Part shown: in pieces, positions 7,352 through 17,024 of the stretch
Layout: every line of letters starts with the position of its first letter
Position numbering within the stretch: the first letter of the stretch is position 1
Assembly: GCA_025454875.1 (NCBI GenBank)
Contig: JALONP010000010.1
Location: 1 to 64,000, forward strand
DNA length: 64,000 bases
Source of the DNA: Bacteroidia bacterium
GTDB taxonomy: Bacteria > Bacteroidota > Bacteroidia > UKL13-3
Reading direction: 5' to 3'
Notes under the pieces: model-generated
Database searches by the model: none
Seen by the model: only the letters and a program-made list of their open reading frames with translations
What the model was told of the DNA's origin: nothing
Made by a program: the position numbers and the translations under genes

Positions 7352-9292
7352 TTAATTTAAGTTTTTGGCTTGCTGCTCTTTAAAAAATACAATAAAGTCG
7401 TTCAGCGTAAACTTGCCCACATCTCCTTCTCCGTGTTTGCGTACCGAAACGGTTCCTTCTGCTTCTTCCTGCTCACCGATAATTAACATGAATGGAACTT
7501 TTTGGGTTTCCGCATCACGTATTTTCTTACCGATTTTTTCACTCCGGTCATCAAACGGCCCGCGAATATCTGCTTTATTTAGCACATCCACAACTTTTTG
7601 CGCATAGCCATGATATTTTTCACTGATTGGCAAAATAGCCACCGGCTCGGGGGTTAGCCACAGTGGGAAATTGCCCGCACAGTGCTCAATCAGTACGGCT
7701 ACAAATCGCTCAAGTGAGCCAAATGGAGCGCGGTGTATCATTACTGGGCGGTGTTTTTGGTTATCGCTACCAGTGTATTCAAGCTCAAAGCGTTCGGGTA
7801 AATTATAGTCTACTTGGATGGTTCCCAATTGCCATTTACGGCCAATGGCATCTTTTACCATAAAGTCTAACTTGGGTCCATAAAATGCTGCTTCGCCAAG
7901 CTCCACAACCGTTTGCAAGCCTTTTTCGGCTGCCGATTCGATGATGGCTTGTTCGGCTAGGTTCCAATTTTCATCGCTGCCAATATACTTTGAAGTATTG
8001 TTTGGATCGCGTAGCGAAATTTGAGCTGTAAAATCTTTAAAGTCAAGCGCTTTAAATACGTACAATACCAAGTCAATTACCTTGCAAAACTCTTCCTTTA
8101 CTTGGTCGGGGCGGCAAAACAAATGTGCATCATCTTGGGTAAATCCCCTTACACGGGTAAGCCCATGCAACTCACCAGCTTGCTCATACCTGTATACGGT
8201 TCCAAACTCCGCGTAACGTACGGGCAAATCTTTGTATGATTTAGGTGATGATTTATAAATTTCGCAATGGTGCGGACAGTTCATGGGTTTTAAAAAGAAC
8301 TGCTCCCCTTCTTTGGGCGTAGAGATAGGCTGAAACGAATCGGCTCCATATTTTTCATAATGCCCTGATGTAACATACAGGTTTTTATTGCCAATATGCG
8401 GAGTTACCACGGGTAAATAACCAGCGGCCACTTGTGCCTTTTGTAAAAATTGAACTAAACGCTCACGCAGCATGGCACCTTTAGGCAACCACAATGGCAA
8501 GCCCATTCCAACTTTTTCACTAAACGTAAACAACTCCAACTCTTTTCCTAATTTTCGGTGGTCACGTTTTTTGGCTTCTTCAAGCAATACGAGGTACTCA
8601 TCCAATTCGGATTTTTTAGGAAACGTAACTGCATAAATACGGGTTAGTTGTTTGTTGTTTTCATCGCCACGCCAGTACGCTCCAGCAACGCTCATGAGCT
8701 TAATGGCCTTGATAAATCCAGTATTGGGAATATGCGGACCACGGCATAAATCGGTAAAGTTACCTTGGCTATAAAAAGTGATGTTCCCATCTTCGAGCCC
8801 TTGTAACAAATCCAATTTGTATTCATCGCCTTTTTGCTCAAAATAGGCAATCGCATCAGCCTTCGATATTTCGGAACGGTTGTAGGGATTGGCTTGTTTG
8901 GCCAACTCAGTCATTTTCTCTTCGATTTTTTTAAAATCGGCACTCGAAAATTCTTTGCCTCCAAAATCCACATCGTAATAAAATCCAGTTTCGATGGCAG
9001 GGCCAATTCCAAATTTGGTTCCAGGGTATAGTGCTTCGATGGCCTCGGCCATTAAATGCGCAGATGAGTGCCAAAGGGTTTGTTTTCCTTCAGCATCGTT
9101 CCAGGTAAGCAAGGTTAAGCTGCAATCTTCTGTTAAAGGCCGCGTAGCGTCTTGAACATTTCCATTTACTTTGGCGGCTAAAACATTGCGCGCCAAACCT
9201 TCACTTATTGATTTGGCGACATCCAAAGCGGTTGCACCCCGTTCATACGAGCGAACGGAACCGTCTGGTAAGGTGATGTTAATTTGACTCAT
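7352..9292 (-). CDS. thrS: Threonine--tRNA ligase
   Basis: Class II aminoacyl-tRNA synthetase charging tRNA-Thr. It has an N-terminal TGS domain ([26 protein letters not shown]), an editing domain ([33 protein letters not shown]), the catalytic core with motif 2 ([27 protein letters not shown]) and motif 3 ([19 protein letters not shown]), and a C-terminal anticodon-binding domain ([19 protein letters not shown]). I choose the start [11 protein letters not shown], four codons inside the track's ORF, since TGS domains begin there; this gives 646 aa. First gene of the thrS-infC-rpmI-rplT operon. Confidence 0.97.
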   Translation of the reverse strand: MSQINITLPDGSVRSYERGATALDVAKSISEGLARNVLAAKVNGNVQDATRPLTEDCSLTLLTWNDAEGKQTLWHSSAHLMAEAIEALYPGTKFGIGPAIETGFYYDVDFGGKEFSSADFKKIEEKMTELAKQANPYNRSEISKADAIAYFEQKGDEYKLDLLQGLEDGNITFYSQGNFTDLCRGPHIPNTGFIKAIKLMSVAGAYWRGDENNKQLTRIYAVTFPKKSELDEYLVLLEEAKKRDHRKLGKELELFTFSEKVGMGLPLWLPKGAMLRERLVQFLQKAQVAAGYLPVVTPHIGNKNLYVTSGHYEKYGADSFQPISTPKEGEQFFLKPMNCPHHCEIYKSSPKSYKDLPVRYAEFGTVYRYEQAGELHGLTRVRGFTQDDAHLFCRPDQVKEEFCKVIDLVLYVFKALDFKDFTAQISLRDPNNTSKYIGSDENWNLAEQAIIESAAEKGLQTVVELGEAAFYGPKLDFMVKDAIGRKWQLGTIQVDYNLPERFELEYTGSDNQKHRPVMIHRAPFGSLERFVAVLIEHCAGNFPLWLTPEPVAILPISEKYHGYAQKVVDVLNKADIRGPFDDRSEKIGKKIRDAETQKVPFMLIIGEQEEAEGTVSVRKHGEGDVGKFTLNDFIVFFKEQQAKNLN

Positions 9293-9406
9293 AAAGGCTT
9301 GCAAAATAGTGTATCATCTACAATTTGTAAAATCTTTTACCATGAGTTTTGCATGCAAACAAAATTGGTGGTACAATCGTCTATTAGTTAAATTGATTTA
9401 AAGCTC

Positions 9407-9874
9407 ATGGCAAAAGCAAGTTTTATCTTAGTAGATGCACTTCGCAAAACGGCTAAAAACATTCGCAACGGTAAGCCTTACCAGTGGGGACATATGGGAA
9501 GCTGCAATTGTGGCAATTTGGCCCAAACTTTACTCAATATTTCAAAAGGTGATATCCACCGCTATGCGATGGATAAACCTGGTGATTGGAGCGAACAACT
9601 CAATGATTATTGCCCAACCAGCGGTTTGCCAATGGACCAACTTATTTTTGGGTTGCTTGAAAAAGGGTTATCGACTGACGACCTTAAACACCTCGAATAC
9701 TTGAGCGACTCGGCAGTATTGCAAAAAGTTGGCAGAGGGTATTTGCAAAACAACAACCTAGTTGATGTAGTCGACTATATGTTGGCTTGGGCTGATTTAT
9801 TGGAAACGGAATTGTTGGCAAACATTACTGTGAATCCGATTGATGAATCAATGCCGCTTAGTATTGCTCAATAG
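9407..9874 (+). CDS. Conserved hypothetical protein, 155 aa
   Basis: A soluble protein with no signal peptide and no recognised catalytic motif. Around residues 28-45 it has WGHMGSCNCGNLAQTLLN, a Cys-x-Cys cluster, and later DYCPTSGLPMDQLIFGLLEKGLSTDDLKHLEYLSD. The rest is mostly helical and acidic. The CNC plus a later cysteine might bind a metal, but this is speculative. It is divergent from thrS (102 bases) and convergent with the TPR lipoprotein gene. Codon use matches the surroundings, so the gene looks native and real. Confidence 0.7.
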   Translation: MAKASFILVDALRKTAKNIRNGKPYQWGHMGSCNCGNLAQTLLNISKGDIHRYAMDKPGDWSEQLNDYCPTSGLPMDQLIFGLLEKGLSTDDLKHLEYLSDSAVLQKVGRGYLQNNNLVDVVDYMLAWADLLETELLANITVNPIDESMPLSIAQ

Positions 9875-9909
9875 AGCAGTTTGAAAGAGCGCAATCCTTT
9901 TAAATAATG

Positions 9910-10929
9910 TTACTGTACCCTTTGCAATGCCTCCTTGGCTAATGCATACTTGGGGTCAGCATCTACCACATATTGGTAATTAATGCGTGCCGACTCTTTG
10001 TTTCCTTTGTATTCATACACCAAGCCGCGCATATAATAAGCTGGTAAATAATCAGGGTTCATGCGAACGCAAATATCGAAACTGCGTAAAGCTTCATCCA
10101 TTTTTACCGCATCAAAATTGATAACCCCAACATTGTAATATGCCGTATAACTTGAGGGATTAATATCAATTACTTTTCTGTAATCCATTAATGCCTTTTT
10201 GTATTCTTTTTGCAATTGGTAAAAATAGGCTCGGGCAAAATACACTTCCTCACTTTTAGGTTGAATGCGCAAGGCTGCATTAAAATACTCAAGTGCGAGG
10301 CGGTCTTTTTTACTTGCAAAAAGCAACCCCAGTTGCACAGCAGCATCATAATATGTTGGATCTAAATCGAGCGCTTTTTGAAATGACGCAACTGCACGAG
10401 CAGTATCTCCAGTTTCTTTTTGGTTCATTGCCTTAAAAAACTGTGCATCGGGATTTTGTGGATTGGCAGCAATAACGGTGTTTAATAAATTAACTGACTT
10501 TTCGTGCTCCTTGGTAACAAAATAGAGTTCAGCCAAACGCATTTGCGCTTCTTCATATTTACCATCGAGCGCAATGGCTTGTTCATATGCCTTGCTAGCC
10601 TCAAGGGTACGGTTCATTGCATATAAAATTTTACCCTTGTAAAAATAATACAAGGGGAATTGTGGATTGTACCTGATTGCATCTTCAATATCTGCCAATG
10701 CACGATCGAGGTATTTTTGGTTAAAGTAAACACGGGCACGCAAGTAGTAGTTTTCAGCGTTTTCGGGGTTGGCATCGATTAACTTGCTTAGCTCTTTTGC
10801 GTCCTCCGGAATAACTTGTGTGCTATCAGCGGCATTTTGGGTAATGGTCCCACTTTGGCCACCACAACTTACCAATAGGGTAATGGCCGTGATGTAAATC
10901 AGTTTTATAACGTGTGTTTTCAAATACAT
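9910..10929 (-). CDS. TPR-repeat lipoprotein
   Basis: A 339-residue exported protein. The N-terminus (KLIYITAITLLVSCGGQSG) ends in a lipobox with Cys near residue 22, so it should be membrane-anchored on the periplasmic or outer-membrane side. The rest is about eight consecutive tetratricopeptide repeats, e.g. AENYYLRARVYFNQKYLDRALADIEDAIRYNPQ and AYYNVGVINFDAVKMDEALRSFDICVRMNPD. TPR arrays are protein-binding scaffolds; the partner is unknown. It is transcribed alone, divergent from hmgA. Confidence 0.88.
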   Translation of the reverse strand: MYLKTHVIKLIYITAITLLVSCGGQSGTITQNAADSTQVIPEDAKELSKLIDANPENAENYYLRARVYFNQKYLDRALADIEDAIRYNPQFPLYYFYKGKILYAMNRTLEASKAYEQAIALDGKYEEAQMRLAELYFVTKEHEKSVNLLNTVIAANPQNPDAQFFKAMNQKETGDTARAVASFQKALDLDPTYYDAAVQLGLLFASKKDRLALEYFNAALRIQPKSEEVYFARAYFYQLQKEYKKALMDYRKVIDINPSSYTAYYNVGVINFDAVKMDEALRSFDICVRMNPDYLPAYYMRGLVYEYKGNKESARINYQYVVDADPKYALAKEALQRVQ

Positions 10930-11066
10930 TTGTTTTTACAACCGCATTGGATAGAATGCTTATTGTACAAGTCACAAAAAAACTAAATTTGATTGCATTA
11001 TCTAAAAAACAATTGATAATAAACCCAAATTACGAAAATCATTAACAACACAATTGATAAATCACT

Positions 11067-12224
11067 ATGCCATACTACCATAAACTAGGGCAAATACCTC
11101 CAAAACGTCATACACAGTTTCGCAAGGCAGACGGAACCTTATACCAAGAAGAGTTGGTATCTACCGAAGGTTTTTCAAGTTTGTACTCATTGGTATACCA
11201 TACCAATCCACCAACCATGGTGAAACAGATTGAGCAAGCATATGCTTTTGGTCCGGTAGCAGCATTGGAAAAAAACATGCAAAACCGCAGTTTTTTAACC
11301 TTTAAAACAAAACCTGCAGCCGACTATTTAAAGAGCAGAGCGTATTTGTTGTTTAATAATGATGTGTATTTGGCATCGGCTGCACCTCAACAGAGCATGA
11401 CCGATTATTTTTATAAAAATTCGGATGCAGATGAAGTGGTATTTGTGCATGAAGGAAGCGGAGTGCTTAAAACCATTTATGGCCAAATTCCATTTGAGTA
11501 TGGCGATTACTTAGTAATACCAAGAGGAACCATACACCAATTTCATTTTAACGACTCCAACAACAGGTTGTTCATTACTGAAAGCCATTCGCCTATCAGA
11601 GCACCTAAACGTTACTTGAATCAATATGGACAATTTTTGGAACACTCGCCATATTGTGAACGTGATTTAAAATTGCCGCAAGACTTAGAGACACATGATA
11701 CGTTAGGTGATTACAAGGTGATGATTAAAAAACAGGATATGATTTACCCATACACTTATGCTGCACATCCATTTAGTGCCATTGGGTGGGATGGTTACCA
11801 ATATCCTTATGGATTTAGCATTCACAATTACGAGCCGATTACCGGAAGGGTGCATATGCCACCTCCAATTCACCAAACATTTGAAGGCCATAATTTTGTA
11901 ATTTGTTCTTTTGTGCCGCGTATGTATGATTACCATCCACTGGCAATACCTGCACCGTATGCGCATAGCAATGTAGATAGTGATGAAGTATTGTATTATG
12001 TTGATGGTGATTTTATGAGCCGCAAGCATGTAGAACGCGGCATGATTAGTTTGCACCCAAAAGGCATTCCACATGGACCGCATCCGGGTACGGTTGAAAA
12101 ATCAATTGGGAAAGCTGAAACCAAAGAATTGGCTGTAATGATTGATCCTTTTTACCCACTCAAAATTACGAAAGAAGCAATGGAGATGGAAGATCCAGGA
12201 TATTACAAAACATGGATAGATTAA
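11067..12224 (+). CDS. hmgA: Homogentisate 1,2-dioxygenase
   Basis: The Fe(II) ring-cleaving enzyme that converts homogentisate to maleylacetoacetate in tyrosine/phenylalanine breakdown. The cupin-type fold and family motifs are visible: VHEGSGVLKTIYGQIPFEYGDYLVIPRGTIHQF, GWDGYQYPYGFSIHNYEPITGRVHMPPPIHQTFEGHNFVICSFVPR and LHPKGIPHGPHPG. The His/Glu of IHQTFEGH and a His of GIPHGPHPG would be the iron ligands. At 385 aa it is the short bacterial form. It lies near hppD, which makes its substrate, with a J-domain gene between them. Cytoplasmic. Confidence 0.93.
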   Translation: MPYYHKLGQIPPKRHTQFRKADGTLYQEELVSTEGFSSLYSLVYHTNPPTMVKQIEQAYAFGPVAALEKNMQNRSFLTFKTKPAADYLKSRAYLLFNNDVYLASAAPQQSMTDYFYKNSDADEVVFVHEGSGVLKTIYGQIPFEYGDYLVIPRGTIHQFHFNDSNNRLFITESHSPIRAPKRYLNQYGQFLEHSPYCERDLKLPQDLETHDTLGDYKVMIKKQDMIYPYTYAAHPFSAIGWDGYQYPYGFSIHNYEPITGRVHMPPPIHQTFEGHNFVICSFVPRMYDYHPLAIPAPYAHSNVDSDEVLYYVDGDFMSRKHVERGMISLHPKGIPHGPHPGTVEKSIGKAETKELAVMIDPFYPLKITKEAMEMEDPGYYKTWID

Positions 12225-12254
12225 AAAAGAGCAGCTTAGGCTGCTCTTTTTTTT
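12223..12254 (+). terminator. Terminator after hmgA
   Basis: AAAAAAGAGCAGC, TTAG loop, GCTGCTCTTTTTTTT: a strong stem with T run overlapping the end of hmgA, separating it from the J-domain gene 13 bases further on. Confidence 0.9.
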
Positions 12255-12266
12255 GTATGTTGCAGC

Positions 12267-13271
12267 ATGTCGGCCGCTTACTACTCCCTACTCGGACTAA
12301 CTCCTCAAGCAAATATTGCTGAAATTAAAAAAGCATACCGGGCCAAGGCTATGCAACTGCATCCCGATAAGAATCCATCACCCGAGGCCCAAGCATTGTT
12401 TATTGAACTTACCGAAGCGTATGAGTATTTACTTGCCGAAAAAAGTGGGCGGTTTAAACAATACATTTCACCATTTACCCAAGCCGAACAAGCAGCCCAT
12501 GCAAGGCGCGAAGCCGCTAAACAAAAAGCCCGAGAATATGCGCAAATGCGGTATGAAGCATTTGAACAATCGCAAGCTGGCAAAACCATCAATTCGTTAA
12601 ATAGCTTACTTGATGTTTTCTTAGCCATATTTTTATCTATTGTTTACTTCGGTATCGGTATTACCATTACGTATCTTTTCTCCTTTTCAGGTTTCATCCT
12701 TAGCCTTATTTTTTTACTCGCCACATTTAAGCACTATTGGGCATTTGTAAAGCCATACCTTCAGTTCGATACTTGGTGGAATTCTTTGAACACCTTAGTT
12801 GAAACCTTATTTTTTCGAATTTCAATCTTATCAATTGCGAACCTCTTTTTGATTTTTAAAGTTGTATTCAATACCCTTTGCCCAATTTGGGTTATTCCAA
12901 TTTTATTCTTAGGCATTCCTATTCTTGTTTACACAATCGTGCTCAAACATTCAAACCAATCAAAAAGATTGTGGATTGCACTTGCCATTGTTCCGATTAT
13001 AATCAATGGATTGTTTGCGCTTAACTTCTATTTTAGCTCCAATACAGTTATTGAAGAATACGATTTTACACATGGCTACAACCAGTCTCGTAGAGGGAAA
13101 GTGATGAACACCATGATTTACTTAGAAAACAACCAATATGATGCTTACTTGGGAATTCGTGTGTTTGCAAGTTTGGAAAAATTGGCTCAAAGCAACCACG
13201 TGATTTACCAATTTGAAGACGGACTCTTAGGCATGCGGGTAATGAAGCATTATGCCTTTACCTACGAATGA
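12267..13271 (+). CDS. Membrane-anchored J-domain protein
   Basis: The N-terminal 60 residues form a J domain (YYSLLGLTPQANIAEIKKAYRAKAMQLHPDKNPSPEAQALFIELTEAYEYLL) with the essential HPD motif that stimulates DnaK ATPase. A basic helix follows (AARREAAKQKAREYAQMRYEAFEQSQAGK-like), then four to five membrane helices between about residues 112 and 255, and a short C-terminal soluble part. The Gly/Phe region and zinc fingers of true DnaJ are absent, so this is a type III J protein tethering DnaK to a membrane site. The client is unknown. It is unlikely to be part of tyrosine catabolism despite lying between hmgA and hppD. Confidence 0.85.
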   Translation: MSAAYYSLLGLTPQANIAEIKKAYRAKAMQLHPDKNPSPEAQALFIELTEAYEYLLAEKSGRFKQYISPFTQAEQAAHARREAAKQKAREYAQMRYEAFEQSQAGKTINSLNSLLDVFLAIFLSIVYFGIGITITYLFSFSGFILSLIFLLATFKHYWAFVKPYLQFDTWWNSLNTLVETLFFRISILSIANLFLIFKVVFNTLCPIWVIPILFLGIPILVYTIVLKHSNQSKRLWIALAIVPIIINGLFALNFYFSSNTVIEEYDFTHGYNQSRRGKVMNTMIYLENNQYDAYLGIRVFASLEKLAQSNHVIYQFEDGLLGMRVMKHYAFTYE

Positions 13272-13357
13272 CTTTTGTCAAAGCCAAATGTTCGGTGATA
13301 ATTGTCATAACACTGTTTAGGTAAAATACCCCACATTCGTAAAATAGATTACCTGAA

Positions 13358-14482
13358 ATGGAAACAGCAGAACACGTTGTAAAAGAAACAGCACAAGACT
13401 TTTTGCCATTAAATGGCACCGACTATATTGAATTGTGGGTAGGCAATGCCAAGCAGGCGGCACATTATTATAAAACCGCATTTGGATTTCAATCGCTTGC
13501 CTATGCAGGACCCGAAACTGGTGTAAAAGACCGCGTATCTTATGTTTTGATTCAAAACAAAATGCGCTTGATTTTAACTTCACCCTTAAAAAGTGATAGT
13601 CCAATTGCAGCGCACCACCGTAAACACGGTGATGGGGTAAAGTACTTAGCCTTGTGGGTTGACGATGCCTATGAAGCATACGAAAAAACAACCTCGCGTG
13701 GAGGTGTGGGTACACAAGCTCCTACTACTTTAACCGACAAACACGGTGAGGTTAGGGTGAGTGGTATCAAAACCTATGGAGAGGTGGAACATTTATTCAT
13801 TGAGCGTAAAAACTACAATGGTGTGTTTATGCCGGGTTATGTTGAATGGAAGTCGACCTACAACCCAGAACCTACAGGATTATTGTACGTAGACCATTGT
13901 GTTGGCAATGTTGGTTGGAACCAGATGAATCCTTGGGTGAAGTTTTATGAAGAAGTAATGGGTTTTAAAAATATCCTCTCATTTGATGACAAAGACATTA
14001 GCACTGAATACTCTGCATTGATGAGCAAGGTAATGAGCAATGGAAATGGGTATGTTAAGTTCCCAATTAACGAACCAGCTGAAGGCAAGAAAAAATCGCA
14101 AGTAGAAGAATACCTCGATTTTTATGAAGGAGAAGGCGTGCAACATATTGCCATTGCCACCAAAGATATTGTTTCAACCGTTCGTCAATTAATGGCGCGT
14201 GGTGTTGACTTTTTAAAAGTACCTGATAGCTATTACGATGATTTGTTTGACCGTGTTGGCCAGATAGATGAAGATATTGCCCCGTTGAGAGAGTTGGGTA
14301 TTTTGGTAGACCGCGATGATGAAGGTTATTTGTTGCAATTGTTTACCAAACCTGTAGAAGACAGGCCAACCATGTTCTTCGAAATTATCCAACGCAAGGG
14401 CGCTAAAAGTTTCGGAAAAGGAAATTTCAAAGCCTTGTTTGAAGCGCTCGAAAGAGAACAAGCAAACCGAGGAAATTTATAA
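13358..14482 (+). CDS. hppD: 4-Hydroxyphenylpyruvate dioxygenase
   Basis: A Fe(II) dioxygenase that converts 4-hydroxyphenylpyruvate to homogentisate, the step just before HmgA. It has the two-module vicinal-oxygen-chelate fold: an N-module (YIELWVGNAKQAAHYYKTAFGFQSLAYAGPETG) and a C-module holding the iron ligands in LLYVDHCVGNV (His), GVQHIAIATKDI (His) and TMFFEIIQRKGAKSFGKGNFKALFEALEREQ (Glu). The C-terminal helix that closes the active site is intact. At 374 aa it has normal length. A terminator follows directly. Confidence 0.96.
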   Translation: METAEHVVKETAQDFLPLNGTDYIELWVGNAKQAAHYYKTAFGFQSLAYAGPETGVKDRVSYVLIQNKMRLILTSPLKSDSPIAAHHRKHGDGVKYLALWVDDAYEAYEKTTSRGGVGTQAPTTLTDKHGEVRVSGIKTYGEVEHLFIERKNYNGVFMPGYVEWKSTYNPEPTGLLYVDHCVGNVGWNQMNPWVKFYEEVMGFKNILSFDDKDISTEYSALMSKVMSNGNGYVKFPINEPAEGKKKSQVEEYLDFYEGEGVQHIAIATKDIVSTVRQLMARGVDFLKVPDSYYDDLFDRVGQIDEDIAPLRELGILVDRDDEGYLLQLFTKPVEDRPTMFFEIIQRKGAKSFGKGNFKALFEALEREQANRGNL

Positions 14483-14487
14483 TACAA

Positions 14488-14514
14488 GAAGCCCGAATGA
14501 TTCGGGCTTTTTTA
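14488..14514. terminator. Terminator between hppD and the converging epimerase-like gene
   Basis: AAGCCCGAAT-GATTCGGGCTT followed by TTTTT on the plus strand and preceded by AA on the other side. It lies between two convergent genes and overlaps the last codons of the minus-strand gene. Confidence 0.85.
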
Positions 14515-15429
14515 TTGGTATTGATTTGCCGTAGCGGTAATGGCTTCGTGTATTGGTGTTGGCCGAAGACCAAATGTTTGTTCAATTTTTGCTGAGCTAA
14601 ACTCATAATCAGCATCATATTGGTACATCATTTCAATGCTTTCTTTGAGCACTGGAATAAACAAACCAATAATATGCATCATCCAAATGGGCAATGGCAT
14701 GATACCTGGTTTTGCTTTAAATGCTCTGGCGGCAATTGCTACGAACTCATTGCCAGTAATTGGCGCATCTGTTGGTAAATGCCAACTTTGATTGTAGGCT
14801 TCTGGTGTGTTTCCTAAAAAAGCAGTTGCCTTCCCTGCATCGGGTATAAACGTGAATGAATGCTTAAAATCAGGATTAATAAACCATTGTGCTTTTTTGC
14901 CTGCTTTCAAATTTTTAAACACCATACTATCTAAAAATGACATTGGCGTATAACCTATAAAATCAGCCGAACGAGCAATCAATACATCAATTTCTCCTTT
15001 GGCCATTTCGCTCTCAAGCATTTGTACCAAAATTTTTCGCACTTCTCCTTTTTTACTGCAAGGTGCAAGTGGGCTTTGCTCTGTCATTACGCCATTCACT
15101 CTTCCATAAGAATAAACGTTATCAAAAAAAACCAGTTTAGCTTTATAAACTTTACATGCCTCAATTGTATTTTGCATTAACACAGGCCATTGCTTTTGCC
15201 ATAATTTAGTTTGGTATGGCAAGCCGGCTGTTAGGTAAACAATGCTGCTTCCTTCTACTGCTTTTAATGTTTGTTCTCTATTGAGTAAATCGGCAACAAC
15301 CAATTCATCCTGCTCGTTTACCTTTTTAGGATTGCGGCTAACCAAGCGAACTTTTGCACCATATGGAGGTAGTGCTTTGGCGATTTCGGTTCCAATGGCA
15401 CCATTAGCGCCTAAAATGGTTTGTATCAT
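14512..15429 (-). CDS. NAD(P)-dependent epimerase/dehydratase-like protein
   Basis: An extended short-chain dehydrogenase-like protein of 305 aa. The N-terminal Rossmann motif is GANGAIGTEIAKAL, followed by VRLVSRNPKKV and VVADLLNREQTLKAVEGSSIVYLTAG. The canonical YxxxK pair is not clear (VYSYGRVNGVM has a Tyr but no Lys four residues later), so it may belong to the atypical, possibly non-catalytic or NmrA-like group. Cytoplasmic. Substrate not predictable. Transcribed alone, convergent with hppD. Confidence 0.75.
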   Translation of the reverse strand: MIQTILGANGAIGTEIAKALPPYGAKVRLVSRNPKKVNEQDELVVADLLNREQTLKAVEGSSIVYLTAGLPYQTKLWQKQWPVLMQNTIEACKVYKAKLVFFDNVYSYGRVNGVMTEQSPLAPCSKKGEVRKILVQMLESEMAKGEIDVLIARSADFIGYTPMSFLDSMVFKNLKAGKKAQWFINPDFKHSFTFIPDAGKATAFLGNTPEAYNQSWHLPTDAPITGNEFVAIAARAFKAKPGIMPLPIWMMHIIGLFIPVLKESIEMMYQYDADYEFSSAKIEQTFGLRPTPIHEAITATANQYQ

Positions 15430-15568
15430 GATTTCGTAATTTGGTATTCAAAATTAAAGTGTTTGAACACAATCATGTTTCATTTAACGTTAATAAGAAT
15501 GTATGAACTGTGAACCGAAACAAGCAATCGGTGAATGGCAAATTTTATGTAACATTGTAATTGAAACT

Positions 15569-16336
15569 ATGGCAAACAATATCAAATCACTCCGTGAAAA
15601 AGTTGCCCACTCTGAAAGGCGATTTTTAGAAGGTCCGCGTTCAAGAACACGAGAATTTTTGTTCGCATTTAAAGTCCTTAAAGAATTTATTCACGCATTT
15701 AGAAAGCTTCATTTTATCGGACCAAGCGTTACAGTATTTGGCAGTGCACGATTTAAAGAGGATCATCCTTATTATATTAAAGCAAGGGAGCTTGGAGCAG
15801 CAATTAGTAAGCTTGGATTTACGGTTATTACTGGCGGAGGACCAGGAATTATGGAAGCTGCGAATAGAGGTGCGTTTGAAGTTGGCGGACGTTCAATTGG
15901 GTGTAATATTGTATTGCCTCATGAGCAAAAAGAAAATCCATATGTACAACAATCTGTTGAGTTTAAGTATTTTTTTGTGCGAAAAACTATTTTGCTCAAG
16001 TACTCATATGCTTTTGTAATTATGCCAGGTGGTTGGGGAACAATGGATGAAATGTTTGAAGCCTTAACACTAATTCAAACCGGAAAAATCAAAGAATTTC
16101 CTGTAGTGCTTCTTGGCAAAGAGTATTGGAAAAACTTGATTGAGTTAACCCAAGACATGATTGAAAACAAAACCGTTTCAGCTGAAGAGATAAAAGAATA
16201 CTTGCTTGTTACCGACTCGATCGAAGAAACGATTGCACATTTACAAAAACACTCCATTGATAAGTTTGGCCTCAAGAAAAGCAAACGCATTAAACCAAGC
16301 AGATGGCTCGGAGAGTTTTTCTTTTCGAAAAAGTAA
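15569..16336 (+). CDS. LOG-family protein (TIGR00730-type)
   Basis: The Lonely Guy family: Rossmann-like nucleotide 5'-monophosphate phosphoribohydrolases, of which some release cytokinin bases. The signature PGGWGTMDEMFEAL (PGGxGTxxE) is present, with VFGSARFKEDHPYY and VITGGGPGIMEAANRGA upstream. I start at MANNIKSLREKV (255 aa) because the extra N-terminal residues of the track ORF do not look conserved. This longer form is common in Bacteroidota; the physiological substrate is uncertain. It is followed after 4 bases by the VF530-family gene, suggesting cotranscription. Confidence 0.88.
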   Translation: MANNIKSLREKVAHSERRFLEGPRSRTREFLFAFKVLKEFIHAFRKLHFIGPSVTVFGSARFKEDHPYYIKARELGAAISKLGFTVITGGGPGIMEAANRGAFEVGGRSIGCNIVLPHEQKENPYVQQSVEFKYFFVRKTILLKYSYAFVIMPGGWGTMDEMFEALTLIQTGKIKEFPVVLLGKEYWKNLIELTQDMIENKTVSAEEIKEYLLVTDSIEETIAHLQKHSIDKFGLKKSKRIKPSRWLGEFFFSKK

Positions 16337-16340
16337 TTAG

Positions 16341-16565
16341 ATGCAACCCAACAATCCTTTACATGGCATTACCTTAGAGCGCATGTTGCGTGAAATGGTT
16401 GAACGTTATTGCTGGGAATTTTTGGCGGATGAAATCAATATCAATTGTTTCAAAAACAACCCAAGCATTCAGTCAAGTTTAACGTTTTTGCGTAAAACGC
16501 CATGGGCACGAACTAAGGTTGAGCAGTTATACCTACGAACCATTATTCAAGCCAATATCAAATGA
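16341..16565 (+). CDS. VF530-family DNA-binding protein (DUF2132)
   Basis: A 74-residue helical protein closely matching the VF530/DUF2132 pattern: [62 protein letters not shown]. Family structures are helical and proposed to bind DNA; the precise role is unknown. It is linked to the LOG gene upstream (4 bases) and overlaps the next gene by 4 bases (ATGA). Confidence 0.88.
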   Translation: MQPNNPLHGITLERMLREMVERYCWEFLADEININCFKNNPSIQSSLTFLRKTPWARTKVEQLYLRTIIQANIK

Positions 16566-17023
16566 CACCCCTTTTTAAAAAATTAAACTTCAAAAACCAA
16601 AACGATATTACGGTACTCAACAATCCGCCATCGTTTGAAGTAGAACTTACACTCATGAAAAAGGAGTGTCCTGTTTTTGTTGAAATAAATCCAAAGGCCA
16701 GCGGTGATTTTATGATGGCTTTTGCCACTACACAGTTGCAAGTTGATGAACTAGCGGAATTAATTACTCCGAAATTAACCGAAAATGGTGTTTTGTGGTT
16801 TTGTTACCCCAAAGCAAGTTCCAAAAAGTACAAATGCGATTTTAACCGCGACACAGGTTGGGCCATATTGGGCAAGTTGGGTTTTGAACCTGTAAGGCAA
16901 GTTGCTATTGATGAAGATTGGAGTGCCTTGCGTTTTAAACGCGCGGAACAAATTCAAAAAATGACCAGAAGTTTTGCAATGACAGCGGAAGGCAAACGCA
17001 AAGTGAGCGCTGCTAAAAAATAG
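16562..17023 (+). CDS. DUF3052-like hypothetical protein
   Basis: A 153-residue soluble protein overlapping the VF530 gene by ATGA, so they are translationally coupled. The C-terminal motif [33 protein letters not shown] resembles the conserved end of DUF3052-type proteins; the centre ([27 protein letters not shown]) is a Rossmann-like strand-helix pattern. The lysine-rich tail ([12 protein letters not shown]) may contact nucleic acid. No catalytic residues are recognised. Confidence 0.75.
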   Translation: MTPLFKKLNFKNQNDITVLNNPPSFEVELTLMKKECPVFVEINPKASGDFMMAFATTQLQVDELAELITPKLTENGVLWFCYPKASSKKYKCDFNRDTGWAILGKLGFEPVRQVAIDEDWSALRFKRAEQIQKMTRSFAMTAEGKRKVSAAKK

Positions 17024-17024
17024 T

